From: Thermobifida alba
GTDB taxonomy: Bacteria > Actinomycetota > Actinomycetes > Streptosporangiales > Streptosporangiaceae
Length of the DNA: 64,000 nucleotides
Reading direction: 5' to 3'
Assembly (NCBI RefSeq): GCF_023208015.1
Contig: NZ_CP051627.1
Coordinates: 744,001 to 808,000 of the forward strand
This document shows positions 43,930 to 51,858 of this stretch, one piece after another; the stretch's first letter is position 1; the number at the start of each line of letters is the position of its first letter. Under the pieces are notes generated by a model that did no database searches, was not told the origin of the DNA, and worked only from the letters and a program-made list of their open reading frames with translations. The position numbers and the translations under genes were made by a program.

Positions 43930-45059
43930 CTACTCCTTCCTGCCGCGCAGCCGGTAGAACTGGCGCAGCGACCGGGAGCCCTCCCGGTGCCGGCGGCGGA
44001 TCTCGGCGCGCAGGCGGGCGTCGCTGCGCGCGGCCGTCCACTCGTTCTCCCGCAGCAGTGTGCGGTAGCTGTCCAGGCGGCGCTGCGGCAGGATGCCGCC
44101 GTCGACGGCGGCCAGCACCGCGCAGCCCGGTTCGCTCGTGTGGGAGCAGTCGTGGAAGCGGCACTCCTCGGCGAGTTCCCCGATCTCGGGGAAGGCGCGG
44201 TGCAGCCCCTCGGCGGCGTCCCACAGCCCCACCCCGCGCAGCCCGGGGGTGTCATGAGCACGCGGCCGTCGCCCAGCGGCAGCAGGTCCCGGCGGACCGT
44301 GGTGTGGCGGCCCTTGCCGTCACGGTCCCGCACCTCGCCGGTGGCCAGCACATCGGCACCGAGCAGGGTGTTGACCAGGGTGGACTTGCCCGCTCCGGAG
44401 GGGCCCAGCAGCACCACCGTCCCCCGCAGCAGGGCGGTGAGCGCGTCGAGGCCGTCACCGGTGACGGCGCTGACCGCGACCACGTCCGCGCCCGGCGCGA
44501 CCGCGGCCGTCTCGGCGGCTGCACGGCCGGGGGCGGGATGCCGGTCGGCCTTGGTGAGCACGACCACCGGCGCGGCGCCGCTCTCCCAGGCCAGCGCGAG
44601 CAGCCGTTCGACGCGGGCGGGGGACACGCGGCCGGTCAACGGCTCCACCACGGCGGCGGTGTCGACGTTGGCGGCCAGCACTTGCCCCTCGGAACGGGCC
44701 GAGGCGGTGGACCGCACGATCGCGCTGCGCCGGGGCAGCAGCGCGGTCAGCAGCGGCGGCTCCCCGGTCCGGGGACGCAGCGCCCCCCAGTCCCCGACGC
44801 ACACGGTACGCACCGGGTCGGGGGAGAGGACCGGGGTGCTCACGGCCCGTACCGGGCCGTGGTCGGTGACCACGTCGCAGCGGCCGCGGTCCACCCCGGT
44901 GACCCGGCAGGGCAGGAGTCCGGCGGCGCGGTGGTCGGCGAAGGCGGCGTCCAACGAGGCGTTCCAGCCGTAGGCGGCGAGCAGCCCGGAGTCGGACGGT
45001 GCAGAGGTGAACTCAGAGGACAACGGTGGGAAACCCTTCGTGTGAAGGGACCCCGGCAC
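43930..45059 (-). pseudogene. rsgA: Ribosome small-subunit GTPase RsgA, frameshifted in the G3 motif
   Basis: RsgA (YjeQ) is a circularly permuted GTPase that helps mature the 30S subunit. The OB domain (LLPCRVTGVDRGRCDVVT), G4-type VLTKADRHP, G5 SAVTGDGL and G1 GPSGAGKST read in one frame from about 45059. At about 44252-44255 the G3 motif reads ATGACACCC where ATGGACACCC (MDTPG) is expected: one G is missing, and the rest (VGLWDAAEGLHRAF, then the zinc finger CRFHDCSHTSEPGC) is in another frame to 43930. Without correction the protein loses G3 and the zinc domain. Either a real mutation or a base-call error. The start codon is uncertain: GTG 45059 or TTG about 45023. Confidence 0.85.
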
Positions 45060-45124
45060 GCCGGAGGCACCCGGACGACCCGCGAAAGCGGGCGGGGCTC
45101 GGGCGGGAAAGCAGAAGAGAGAGG

Positions 45125-45196
45125 TCAGCCGAGGTCCCGGGAGATGAGGACGGACCGAACGTTGCGCACAACGGCGGCAGCCACCGCGACGGCCAT
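45125..45196 (-). CDS. 23-aa mini-ORF upstream of rsgA
   Basis: Short ORF with a very strong ribosome site (GAGGAGGTGAGCTG-ATG). The peptide starts MAVAVAAAVVRNVRS and ends ISRDLG. It lies 65 bp upstream of the rsgA frame and directly after a promoter-like TATAGT. It may be a leader peptide controlling rsgA or a small membrane-associated peptide; I know no family for it. Confidence 0.5.
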   Translation of the reverse strand: MAVAVAAAVVRNVRSVLISRDLG

Positions 45197-45226
45197 CAGC
45201 TCACCTCCTCCTCGGGTTCCGCATTC

Positions 45227-45255
45227 ACTATACAAAGACGCTCAACCACCGTGAA
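45227..45255 (-). promoter_or_regulatory. Promoter-like element for the mini-ORF/rsgA unit
   Basis: On the minus strand TATAGT (45232-45227) is a good -10 with a weak TTCACG about 18 bp upstream. Transcription from here would begin about 25 bp before the mini-ORF start. Confidence 0.4.
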
Positions 45256-45303
45256 CCGGTCGTCCACGGCACCGCATCCGACCGGGACCGGCCCGGGCGG
45301 GAG

Positions 45304-46008
45304 TCACGTCTCGTCGCGCGCAGGCCGGCCGGGGCGGCCGGGGCCGGGGTGCGCCGCCCGGTCGTAGGACCAGCGGAAGGAGCGGATCCGGCGGCGCTGC
45401 CGCGGCAGCCGGAGCAGCGCGGCCAGGAGCAGCAGCGCGAACAGTGCCAGGAGCGAACCGAAGAGCAGCGTCTCGGGGACGAAGTCGAGACGCACCGCCC
45501 GGAGCAGGAGGACGTGGAACAGCGCGGCGAAGAAGCCGAACAGCACGGCGCCTCCCACGGCCAGGTCCAGCAGAGCCGTCGCGGGATCGACCAGGGCGCG
45601 GGCGAGCCGGTTGGTTTCGGGGTCGGGGCCGAGGACGCCGGAGCGCAGCCGCTCCAGGGCGGCGCGGACCGGCGCGGGGGCGGCGCGCCCGCGCAGCAGG
45701 TGTCCCCCGTGGTCGGAACGGAGCAGCACGGCGCACGGGCAACCGGTCTGAAGCCCGGTGATGCCCCCGGCCACCAGGAAGGCCAGGGTAGCCACCACCG
45801 GCCGCAACGGCAGGTGGGCCGCTTCGAGGGGAACGGAGGCTCCGAAACGGTTGAAACCGGTCAGCGCACCGACGAACCCCAGCGGAATCCCGCAGAACGC
45901 TCCGGCGCACACCGCGGCCACCACGGCGCAGGCCCGGGGGAAGCGCCGGGCGGACGACCAGAACCGGGGGAGCGGGGCGTCGGGGGCGGAGGGATCGGGC
46001 GTGCGCAC
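45304..46008 (-). CDS. Hypothetical membrane protein
   Basis: 234-aa protein with about four hydrophobic segments (AVVAAVCAGAFCGIPLGFVGALTG at 28-51, RPVVATLAFLVAGGITGL at 69-86, LLDLAVGGAVLFGFFAALFHVLLL, and LLFGSLLALFALLLLAALL) and a basic C-terminal tail. A loop contains CPCAVLLRSDHGGH. No family recognised. It is on the same strand as the small membrane genes at 46094 and 46660 but separated by 85 bp, and resembles the 189-aa protein in general layout only. Confidence 0.65.
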   Translation of the reverse strand: MRTPDPSAPDAPLPRFWSSARRFPRACAVVAAVCAGAFCGIPLGFVGALTGFNRFGASVPLEAAHLPLRPVVATLAFLVAGGITGLQTGCPCAVLLRSDHGGHLLRGRAAPAPVRAALERLRSGVLGPDPETNRLARALVDPATALLDLAVGGAVLFGFFAALFHVLLLRAVRLDFVPETLLFGSLLALFALLLLAALLRLPRQRRRIRSFRWSYDRAAHPGPGRPGRPARDET

Positions 46009-46093
46009 ACCGTGAACCTGTCCGCAGCGCCCGCGGTGCGGGAACCCCGTCGGCCCGCACGGTGCCGGCCGGGAGCGGGGGCCGGGGAAGCGC

Positions 46094-46663
46094 TCACGGC
46101 GTGCCCCCGTGCGGGGACCGGGCCCGGCGGCGGCGCTCGGCCAGGGGGGACAGGAGGAGGAAGAACAGGGTCACGGAGACGAACGGGCTGATCGCGACGA
46201 GGAACACCGCGCGGGTCGGCCACGTGTCCAGGAGCTGCCACACCTGTCCGCCGAAGACCAGGGGGAAGACCACCGCGAACATGCGCCGCACGTGGTGGGC
46301 CGGTTCCGGGACGGACCGCCGGTCGTGGTCCGTCCTCCCGGTCGGGGGCCTCCTCCCGCGGAGCACGGTCCTCAGCAGGAGGACGGCGCAGCCGGAGTAG
46401 AACCCGGCGAGGACACCGAGCCCGAGCACCGGAGCGGGCGGCATGAGGGGGAGGTCCGGGTGGAGCCGGGGAAGGTGGACGAGGCCGAACACCATGAGGA
46501 CGGCGGAGACCATCCCGACGGCCAGCGGGAGGAGGGTGCGCCGCACGAGGGACAGGACGCGCCGGGGAAGCGGCCACAGTCGGCCGGGCAGGCGCAGCAG
46601 GGCGGAGGCCGGGGAGGAGAACAGGGAGAAGAAGGAGCGAGGGGGACCGGCGTGGGCGTTCAC
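46094..46663 (-). CDS. Hypothetical four-helix membrane protein
   Basis: 189-aa protein with four predicted membrane helices (TLLPLAVGMVSAVLMVFGLVHL, APVLGLGVLAGFYSGCAVLLL, MFAVVFPLVFGGQVWQLL, AVFLVAISPFVSVTLFFLLL) and a basic C-terminal tail ERRRRARSPHGG. GTG 46663 is chosen because it overlaps the stop of the preceding 44-aa ORF (GTGA). No family recognised. Confidence 0.6.
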   Translation of the reverse strand: MNAHAGPPRSFFSLFSSPASALLRLPGRLWPLPRRVLSLVRRTLLPLAVGMVSAVLMVFGLVHLPRLHPDLPLMPPAPVLGLGVLAGFYSGCAVLLLRTVLRGRRPPTGRTDHDRRSVPEPAHHVRRMFAVVFPLVFGGQVWQLLDTWPTRAVFLVAISPFVSVTLFFLLLSPLAERRRRARSPHGGTP

Positions 46664-46794
46664 GGCGGGACGGCCTCCGTACTCTCTGCTGCGGACGGCG
46701 GGGCGGCCGGATCCGGCCAGGCCGCGACCGGGAACGCGGCCGGCGATGCGAGCAGATTCGGTGCGGTCACGACGGCGAGCACGAACAGGACCAC
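46660..46794 (-). CDS. 44-aa single-span peptide coupled to the membrane protein
   Basis: GTG 46794 with AGAGGAGAAG upstream gives a 44-aa peptide: hydrophobic N-terminus MVLFVLAVVTAPNLLASPAA, then a Pro/Ala-rich acidic tail ending STEAVPP. Its TGA overlaps the next GTG, which suggests translational coupling and supports both starts. Function unknown. Confidence 0.45.
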   Translation of the reverse strand: MVLFVLAVVTAPNLLASPAAFPVAAWPDPAAPPSAAESTEAVPP

Positions 46795-47301
46795 GCCCGC
46801 TTCTCCTCTGCACGGATGGTCGCCCATACCGCGTACCGGACGCAAACGGCCAGCACTCCGGCGGTGCCCCCGGCCCCGGCCGGGCAGCGGCCTCCTCTCG
46901 CGGACGACCGGCCCCGGGAGATCCGTGGAGGAGCCGGAGCGGGCCCCGGCCGGGACGCCGAACCCGAGCACCGGTGGGCCCGGTGGGGGATCGAGGTCCG
47001 GAAGGAGACGGGGGACCGGCAGGGGCGTTCCCGGCGGGCCGGCCTCCGGGAGGCTCCCGGGCCGGAGGGGACGGAGCGGACAGCCAGGCGTACTCCCGGG
47101 AGCCGGCCGGTTGCTTCCACCCCCTTCGCACGGTGCCGGCCCCGACCGGTTCGCGTGGGCCGGAAACGGCGGTGGCCGTCCTCGGCCACGCTGCGGGACG
47201 ACCGGGAGGGGGCACGAGCCATCCCTGCCACCTGCGAAGATGAAAAGAACCTCATTTCCGTTTCATGGTGGTTCAAGGCGTGCGCGGCAGGGTGTGGAGA
47301 C
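46795..47301. other. Divergent intergenic region before the Asp-rich/two-component unit
   Basis: 507 bp with no convincing gene on either strand. Near its + end the base composition drops in GC, and 47251-47283 shows three 11-bp units (CTCATTTCCGT, TTCATGGTGGT, TCAAGGCGTGC) resembling the direct repeats bound by OmpR/PhoP-family regulators. Confidence 0.5.
47251..47283 (+). promoter_or_regulatory. 11-bp direct repeats, PHO-box-like
   Basis: CTCATTTCCGT-TTCATGGTGGT-TCAAGGCGTGC, with the TCA core recurring every 11 bp, 19 bp before the Asp-rich gene start. Streptomyces PhoP binds 11-nt direct repeats with a TTCA core. The last unit is weak. Confidence 0.45.
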
Positions 47302-47637
47302 ATGAGAGCGATATCCCGAGGTGTCCTGCTCGCCTGTCTCTCCTTCGTCGCCGTGTGGGCCGTGGTGGCCGCGCTGCTGTGGCTGCGGTCGACCAACGAC
47401 CCGCCGCCCGGACCGCCGGGGGAGGTCGTCGTGGGAGAGTCCTCCGAGGACTTCTCCCGCTCGCCCGATCCGTCGCCGCCCGCCGCTTCCGATCCGGCCG
47501 AGGACGACGTGGTGAACCCGCCGCCCGCCGTCACCGACGACGATGACGACTGGGACGACGGTGACGATGACGACGACGATGACGACGACTGGGAGGACGA
47601 CGACGGGGACGACGACTGGGACGACGATGACGACTGA
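47302..47637 (+). CDS. Membrane-anchored aspartate-rich small protein
   Basis: 111 aa. One N-terminal helix (GVLLACLSFVAVWAVVAALLWL, about 7-28), a short Pro/Ser linker with acidic residues, and a C-terminal tail of about 35 residues almost wholly Asp with a few Trp, Gly and Glu (VTDDDDDWDDGDDDD...). Topology would place the tail outside the cell. Such tails bind Ca2+ or other divalent cations. GTGTGGAG precedes ATG 47302. The kinase gene starts inside its last codons (11-bp overlap), so it belongs to the two-component operon and may act as a sensor accessory or cation buffer (inference). Confidence 0.75.
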   Translation: MRAISRGVLLACLSFVAVWAVVAALLWLRSTNDPPPGPPGEVVVGESSEDFSRSPDPSPPAASDPAEDDVVNPPPAVTDDDDDWDDGDDDDDDDDDWEDDDGDDDWDDDDD

Positions 47638-49114
47638 TCCCCCCGAGGAGGGCCGCCGGTTCCGGATGCCCGCCAGGGTGCGGATCATGGCGTGGGTCGT
47701 CCTGCTCATGGCCGCCGTGCTGACGCTGGTGAACCTCGTCGTGTGGCAGACCCTGGAGACCAGGGTCAGCGAACGGGTCGACCAGGCTCTCGACCAGGAG
47801 ATGGCGGAGTTCGAGGAGTTCGCCGCCGCCGGGGTGGACCCCCGCACCGGGGCGGGCTTCACCGATCTGGACAACCTGTTCCGGGTCCACCTGGGCCGCC
47901 AGTACCCCGACCGCAACGAGATCATCTTCGGCCACGTCGACGAGGTCCCCGACGCCACCGTGCCCACCGGCCGCGTCCGCCAGGGACAGGAACCGCTGTT
48001 CGACGTCTCCGCCGACCCCGCCACCCTGGGGGCGGTCCTCGCCTCGCCCAGCGGCCGGGGAACGGTCGACACCCCCGAGGGCGAACTGCGCTGGGCCAAA
48101 CTCCGGGTCGGCCCCCCGGCCGGCTCGGACGTGCCGGCCGGCTGGTTCGTCGTCGGCTACTTCGTCGACGCCGACCGCGCCGACATGCACCGCTTCCTGC
48201 GCCTGCTGCTGCTGGTCAGCGCGGCCGGACTGGTGCTGGCCGGAAGCGCCGCCTGGTGGGTGGCCGGACGCATCCTGGCCCCCGTCCGCCTGGTGCGCCA
48301 GACCGCGGCGCAGATCACCGAGGAGGACCTCACCCGCCGCATCGACGTCACCGGCAACGACGACATCGCCGCGCTCGCCGAGCAGTTCAACGCCATGCTC
48401 GACCGGTTGGAGGAGGCGTTCTCCACCCAGCGCCGCTTCGTCGACGACGCCAGCCACGAACTGCGCACCCCCATCACCATCGTGCGCGGCCACCTGGAGC
48501 TGATGGGCGACGACCCGGAGGAGCGCCGCGAGGTGGTGCGCCTGGTCACCGACGAACTGGACCGCATGGCGCGCATCGTGGAGGACCTGCTGCTGCTCGC
48601 CAAGGCGCAGCGCCCCGACTTCCTGCACTGCGACGAGGTGTCGCTGGCGGAGCTGACCAGCGACATCGACGCCAAGGTGCGGGCCCTGGGGGACCGCGAC
48701 TGGCGGCTCGACGAGGTCGGGGAGGGCACCGTGCGGCTGGACCCGCAGCGCGTCACCCAGGCCGTGGTGCAGCTGGCCAGCAACGCGGTGCGGCACAGCG
48801 GCCCGGGGGACACCATCGTCCTCGGCTCGGCCCTGACCGAGCGGGACGGCCGGCGCACCGCACTGCTGTGGGTGCGCGACTTCGGTCCCGGGATCGCCCC
48901 CGAGGACCGGGAACGGATCTTCGACCGGTTCGCCCGGGCCGGGAGCGCCCGCGGCGACCGTCCCGGCGCGGGGCTGGGACTGGCCATCGTGCGGGCCATC
49001 GCCGAAGCCCACCACGGCACCGTGCGGCTGGACTCGGCGGTGGGGCGCGGCTCGACGTTCACACTCGTGCTGCCCGTGGACGAAAGGAGTACGGGACCGT
49101 GGGACGCATCCTGA
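47627..49114 (+). CDS. Sensor histidine kinase (HAMP-HisKA-HATPase)
   Basis: 495 aa. TM1 about 20-40, extracytoplasmic sensor loop of about 145 residues, TM2 about 190-213, HAMP 213-266, HisKA with the phospho-acceptor H277 in DDASHELRTPI, and a C-terminal ATPase with N-box QLASNAVRHSG, G1 RDFGPGIA and G2 GAGLGLAIVR. It starts inside the Asp-rich gene and overlaps the regulator gene by 16 bp, so the three are tightly coupled. The sensor loop has no family I recognise. Confidence 0.95.
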   Translation: MTTDPPEEGRRFRMPARVRIMAWVVLLMAAVLTLVNLVVWQTLETRVSERVDQALDQEMAEFEEFAAAGVDPRTGAGFTDLDNLFRVHLGRQYPDRNEIIFGHVDEVPDATVPTGRVRQGQEPLFDVSADPATLGAVLASPSGRGTVDTPEGELRWAKLRVGPPAGSDVPAGWFVVGYFVDADRADMHRFLRLLLLVSAAGLVLAGSAAWWVAGRILAPVRLVRQTAAQITEEDLTRRIDVTGNDDIAALAEQFNAMLDRLEEAFSTQRRFVDDASHELRTPITIVRGHLELMGDDPEERREVVRLVTDELDRMARIVEDLLLLAKAQRPDFLHCDEVSLAELTSDIDAKVRALGDRDWRLDEVGEGTVRLDPQRVTQAVVQLASNAVRHSGPGDTIVLGSALTERDGRRTALLWVRDFGPGIAPEDRERIFDRFARAGSARGDRPGAGLGLAIVRAIAEAHHGTVRLDSAVGRGSTFTLVLPVDERSTGPWDAS

Positions 49115-49758
49115 TCGCCGAGGACGAGGAGCGCATCGCGTCGTTCGTCCGCAAGGGGCTGAGCGCCAACGGGTTCACCAGCACCGTGGTGGACAGCGCG
49201 GGCGCGGCCGTCGACTACGCCCTGACCGGCGACTTCGACCTGATGGTCCTCGACCTGGGACTGCCCGACGCCGACGGGTTCACGGTGCTGCGGCGGCTGC
49301 GGGAGGAGGGCTGCCGACTGCCGATCCTCATCCTGACCGCCCGCGACGGGGTGCACGACACCGTCACCGGCCTGGAGGCGGGCGCCGACGACTACATGAC
49401 CAAGCCGTTCCGCTTCGAGGAACTGCTGGCCCGCATCCGGCTGCGGATGCGCTCCGGGCACAGCGCGGAGTCGACGGTGCTGCGCGCCGGCGACCTCGCC
49501 CTGGACCTGCGCACCCGCCGCGCCTCCACCCCGGAGGCCACCGTCGACCTGACCGCCCGCGAGTTCGCCCTGCTGGAACTGTTCCTGCGCCACCACGGCC
49601 AGGTGCTCTCCCGCCAGCAGATCCTCTCCCACGTGTGGGGCTACGACTACGACCCCGGTTCCAACGTGGTCGACGTCTTCATCCGGGCGCTGCGCAAGAA
49701 GATCGGCGCGCACCGGATCGAGACGGTCCGGGGCATGGGGTACCGGCTGGACGGATGA
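49099..49758 (+). CDS. OmpR/PhoB-family response regulator
   Basis: 219 aa. The receiver domain has the acidic pair EDE at 8-10, phospho-acceptor D52 in VLDLGLPD, Thr80 in LILTARD and K102 in YMTKPF. The C-terminal winged helix spans about 125-218 (LTAREFALLELFLRHHGQVLSRQQIL, VDVFIRALRKKIG, ETVRGMGYRL). GTG 49099. Its probable targets are the 11-bp repeats at 47251 and 49769, giving autoregulation and control of the downstream polyphosphate genes (inference). Confidence 0.95.
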   Translation: MGRILIAEDEERIASFVRKGLSANGFTSTVVDSAGAAVDYALTGDFDLMVLDLGLPDADGFTVLRRLREEGCRLPILILTARDGVHDTVTGLEAGADDYMTKPFRFEELLARIRLRMRSGHSAESTVLRAGDLALDLRTRRASTPEATVDLTAREFALLELFLRHHGQVLSRQQILSHVWGYDYDPGSNVVDVFIRALRKKIGAHRIETVRGMGYRLDG

Positions 49759-49768
49759 TGAGGAACTC

Positions 49769-49801
49769 CTCATCATCCGCTCATGACCGGCTCACGGCCG
49801 C
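49769..49801 (+). promoter_or_regulatory. Three 11-bp direct repeats, PHO-box-like
   Basis: CTCATCATCCG, CTCATGACCGG and CTCACGGCCGC follow each other without gap between the response regulator stop and the DUF4956 gene. The 11-bp period and TCA core fit an OmpR/PhoP-type operator better than the copy at 47251. Confidence 0.55.
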
Positions 49802-49818
49802 CAGGAAGCATCGAGGGC

Positions 49819-50406
49819 ATGAACATCTGGTTTGCGCTCGCTGTCGACCTGGTGGCCGTCGCCCTTCTGGGCCACTTCCTCTACTTCCGCCGGCACGGTC
49901 GCCGTGACCTGCTGTTCGCCTACGTCGCGTTGAACGTCGGGGTGTTCGCGGCCATGGCGGTGATGGTGACGGCCGGCGTCGAGCTCGCGGTGGGCTTCGG
50001 CCTGTTCGGGGTGCTGTCGATCATCCGGCTGCGGTCGGACTCCGTCACCCAGACCGAGGTCGCCTACTACTTCACCGCGATCGCGCTGGGCCTGGTGAAC
50101 TCGGCGGCCCGGGACACGCCCGTCCTGCTGGTGGGCCTCAACGTGGTGCTGCTGGCCGTGGCGTTCGTCGCCGACCATCCCCGGCTGATGGCGCGCACCC
50201 GCCGGCAGACGGTCACCCTGGACGTGGTGCACCGCAACCCGGAGATGCTCCGCGCCGACCTGGAGACCCGGCTGGGCGGCAGGGTCAGCGCGATGACCGT
50301 GCTGGAGGTGGACTACGTCCGCGACCTCATGGTCGTCGACGTGCGGTTCCGCGAGAGCGCCGAGGCGGTGCGGACCGCGCACGGCACCGCGGGGGTGGGG
50401 CGGTGA
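49819..50406 (+). CDS. DUF4956 membrane protein
   Basis: 195 aa. About four membrane helices (FALAVDLVAVALLGHFLYF, LLFAYVALNVGVFAAMAVMV, VGFGLFGVLSIIRLRSD, VLLVGLNVVLLAVAFV) and a cytoplasmic C-terminal domain (TVTLDVVHRNPEMLRADLETRLGG). GLFGVLSIIRLRSDSVTQTEVAYYF is the diagnostic segment of DUF4956, which is usually encoded beside VTC polyphosphate polymerases. ATG 49819 is chosen over 49783 because the first helix starts there. It overlaps the VTC gene. Confidence 0.88.
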   Translation: MNIWFALAVDLVAVALLGHFLYFRRHGRRDLLFAYVALNVGVFAAMAVMVTAGVELAVGFGLFGVLSIIRLRSDSVTQTEVAYYFTAIALGLVNSAARDTPVLLVGLNVVLLAVAFVADHPRLMARTRRQTVTLDVVHRNPEMLRADLETRLGGRVSAMTVLEVDYVRDLMVVDVRFRESAEAVRTAHGTAGVGR

Positions 50407-51155
50407 CCGCGCTGGCCGAGGCGGCCGCGCTGCGGCCGCTGTCCCTGGCGGAGGTCAACGCCCTGGCGTCGCTGACCCTGCGCTCCTGCCGCAAGTACGT
50501 CGTCCCCGCCGGGCTGCTGCCGGTCCTGCTGGAGCACATGGAGCGCGACTTCGGGGTGCTGTGCGAGGGCGGGCGCACCGCGTTCCGCTACTCCTCCGCC
50601 TACCTGGACACCCCCGACCTGCTGACCTTCCGCCAGCACCGGCAGCAGCGGCGGCGCCGCTTCAAGATCCGCACCCGCAGCTACCTGGACTCGGACCTGA
50701 CCATGCTGGAGGCCAAGCTGAAGGGCGCGCGGGGGGTCACGGACAAGCGCCGCACCCCCCACGACGGGCGTCCCGGCGAGCTGACGCCCGCCGGGGCGGC
50801 GTTCCTGCGCGACGTCCTGGACGAGTACGGTGCCGCGCCGCCGCGGCCGCTGCGGGTCGCGGCGGTGACCGACTACCGGCGCACCACGCTGGTGGAACTC
50901 TCCGGGACCGAGCGGATCACCTGCGACACCGGCCTGGTGTGCCGGCACGCCGGGCAGGTGGCGACGATGCGGGAGGACCTGGTGCTGCTGGAGGTCAAGA
51001 CCCGGCACGGGATGACCGGCACGGAGCGGCTGCTGCACCGCCACGGGGTGCGTCCGGTGGGCTTCAGCAAGTACGCGGCGGCGGTGGCCGTGGTCAATCC
51101 GGGGATGGGCGCGAACCGGTGGAGCCGGGTGCTGCGCCGCTGCTTCGACGGGTGA
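50403..51155 (+). CDS. VTC-domain polyphosphate polymerase
   Basis: 250-aa triphosphate-tunnel-fold protein like the catalytic domain of yeast VTC4, which makes polyphosphate from ATP. The basic tunnel residues are visible: SCRKYVV, YSSAYLDTPDLLTFRQH, RRRRFKIRTRSYLDS, LEAKLKG and LLEVKTRHG, with conserved Lys/Arg and Glu alternation. GTG 50403 overlaps the DUF4956 stop (GTGA), so the products probably act together at the membrane. Confidence 0.88.
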   Translation: MTALAEAAALRPLSLAEVNALASLTLRSCRKYVVPAGLLPVLLEHMERDFGVLCEGGRTAFRYSSAYLDTPDLLTFRQHRQQRRRRFKIRTRSYLDSDLTMLEAKLKGARGVTDKRRTPHDGRPGELTPAGAAFLRDVLDEYGAAPPRPLRVAAVTDYRRTTLVELSGTERITCDTGLVCRHAGQVATMREDLVLLEVKTRHGMTGTERLLHRHGVRPVGFSKYAAAVAVVNPGMGANRWSRVLRRCFDG

Positions 51156-51858
51156 CCGGACCGGGGACGGGGCGCGCGGAGCCCGCGGGGCGGTCCCGGG
51201 CCGGTGCGGGAAGGCGGGGAGCACCGCGGTCCGGCCACCGGGGCGGGGCAGAGGGCTCCCGGGGACGGCGGCAGCCGTTCCCGGGGCACCGTATTTCGGT
51301 CGGTCTTCAACGGTGGTGCTTCCCAGGATTCTCAGAACAATGCCGGAGGGGTGACCGGTCCGGTGTCCCGGTTCCGCTCGGGTGGACGCGCCGAACCGTT
51401 CGTGAACGGCCGCTGCGGCAACAGAACGGGAGGACTTCCCTTTCCACCTGGACCGTCGCTTCTCGTCCGCACTCGGCCCCCCGGTTTCGCCCAGCGGTTT
51501 CCGGGAACACTCCTGTCTTTTTCGGGACGGTGCCGCGGGAGGGAGTCCGCGGCAGTTCGAGAAAAACGTGGCCTGCTTCACGAAAACCGGATTCGCCGTT
51601 CCAGATCCGGGGGTCAAGGCAGGTAAAGCGCCCGGTTTCGGTCCGCCTTCGGGGCGCGGACTCCCAGAATTCTCAGGCTTCTTCGTGTGACGTGTTTGTG
51701 ACCTGATGCGGGGGGCATGGCGAGGGCAGGTCCGATTAAGGCGGTCTTGTCCGCCCAGCCGGGCCCGCCCCGACCGGGAGGGAAACGACCGGGCCGATCA
51801 GCGGGGGAGCCCGGCCGGAGCGGTCCTGCCGGAACAAGCCTGCGACGAGGAGGTCGAC
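51156..51858 (+). other. Long leader region of the sigma factor gene
   Basis: 703 bp with lower coding sense; no gene is supported. It contains two near-identical 16-bp elements, CCCAGGATTCTCAGAA (51322-51337) and CCCAGAATTCTCAGGC (51663-51678), and a SigB-type promoter at 51694-51718. Confidence 0.55.
51694..51718 (+). promoter_or_regulatory. SigB/SigF-type promoter
   Basis: GTTT (51694-51697), 15-bp spacer, GGGCAT (51713-51718), close to the GTTT-N14/15-GGGTAT consensus of the actinobacterial stress sigma factors, about 140 bp before the sigma gene. It would allow autoregulation. Confidence 0.5.
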
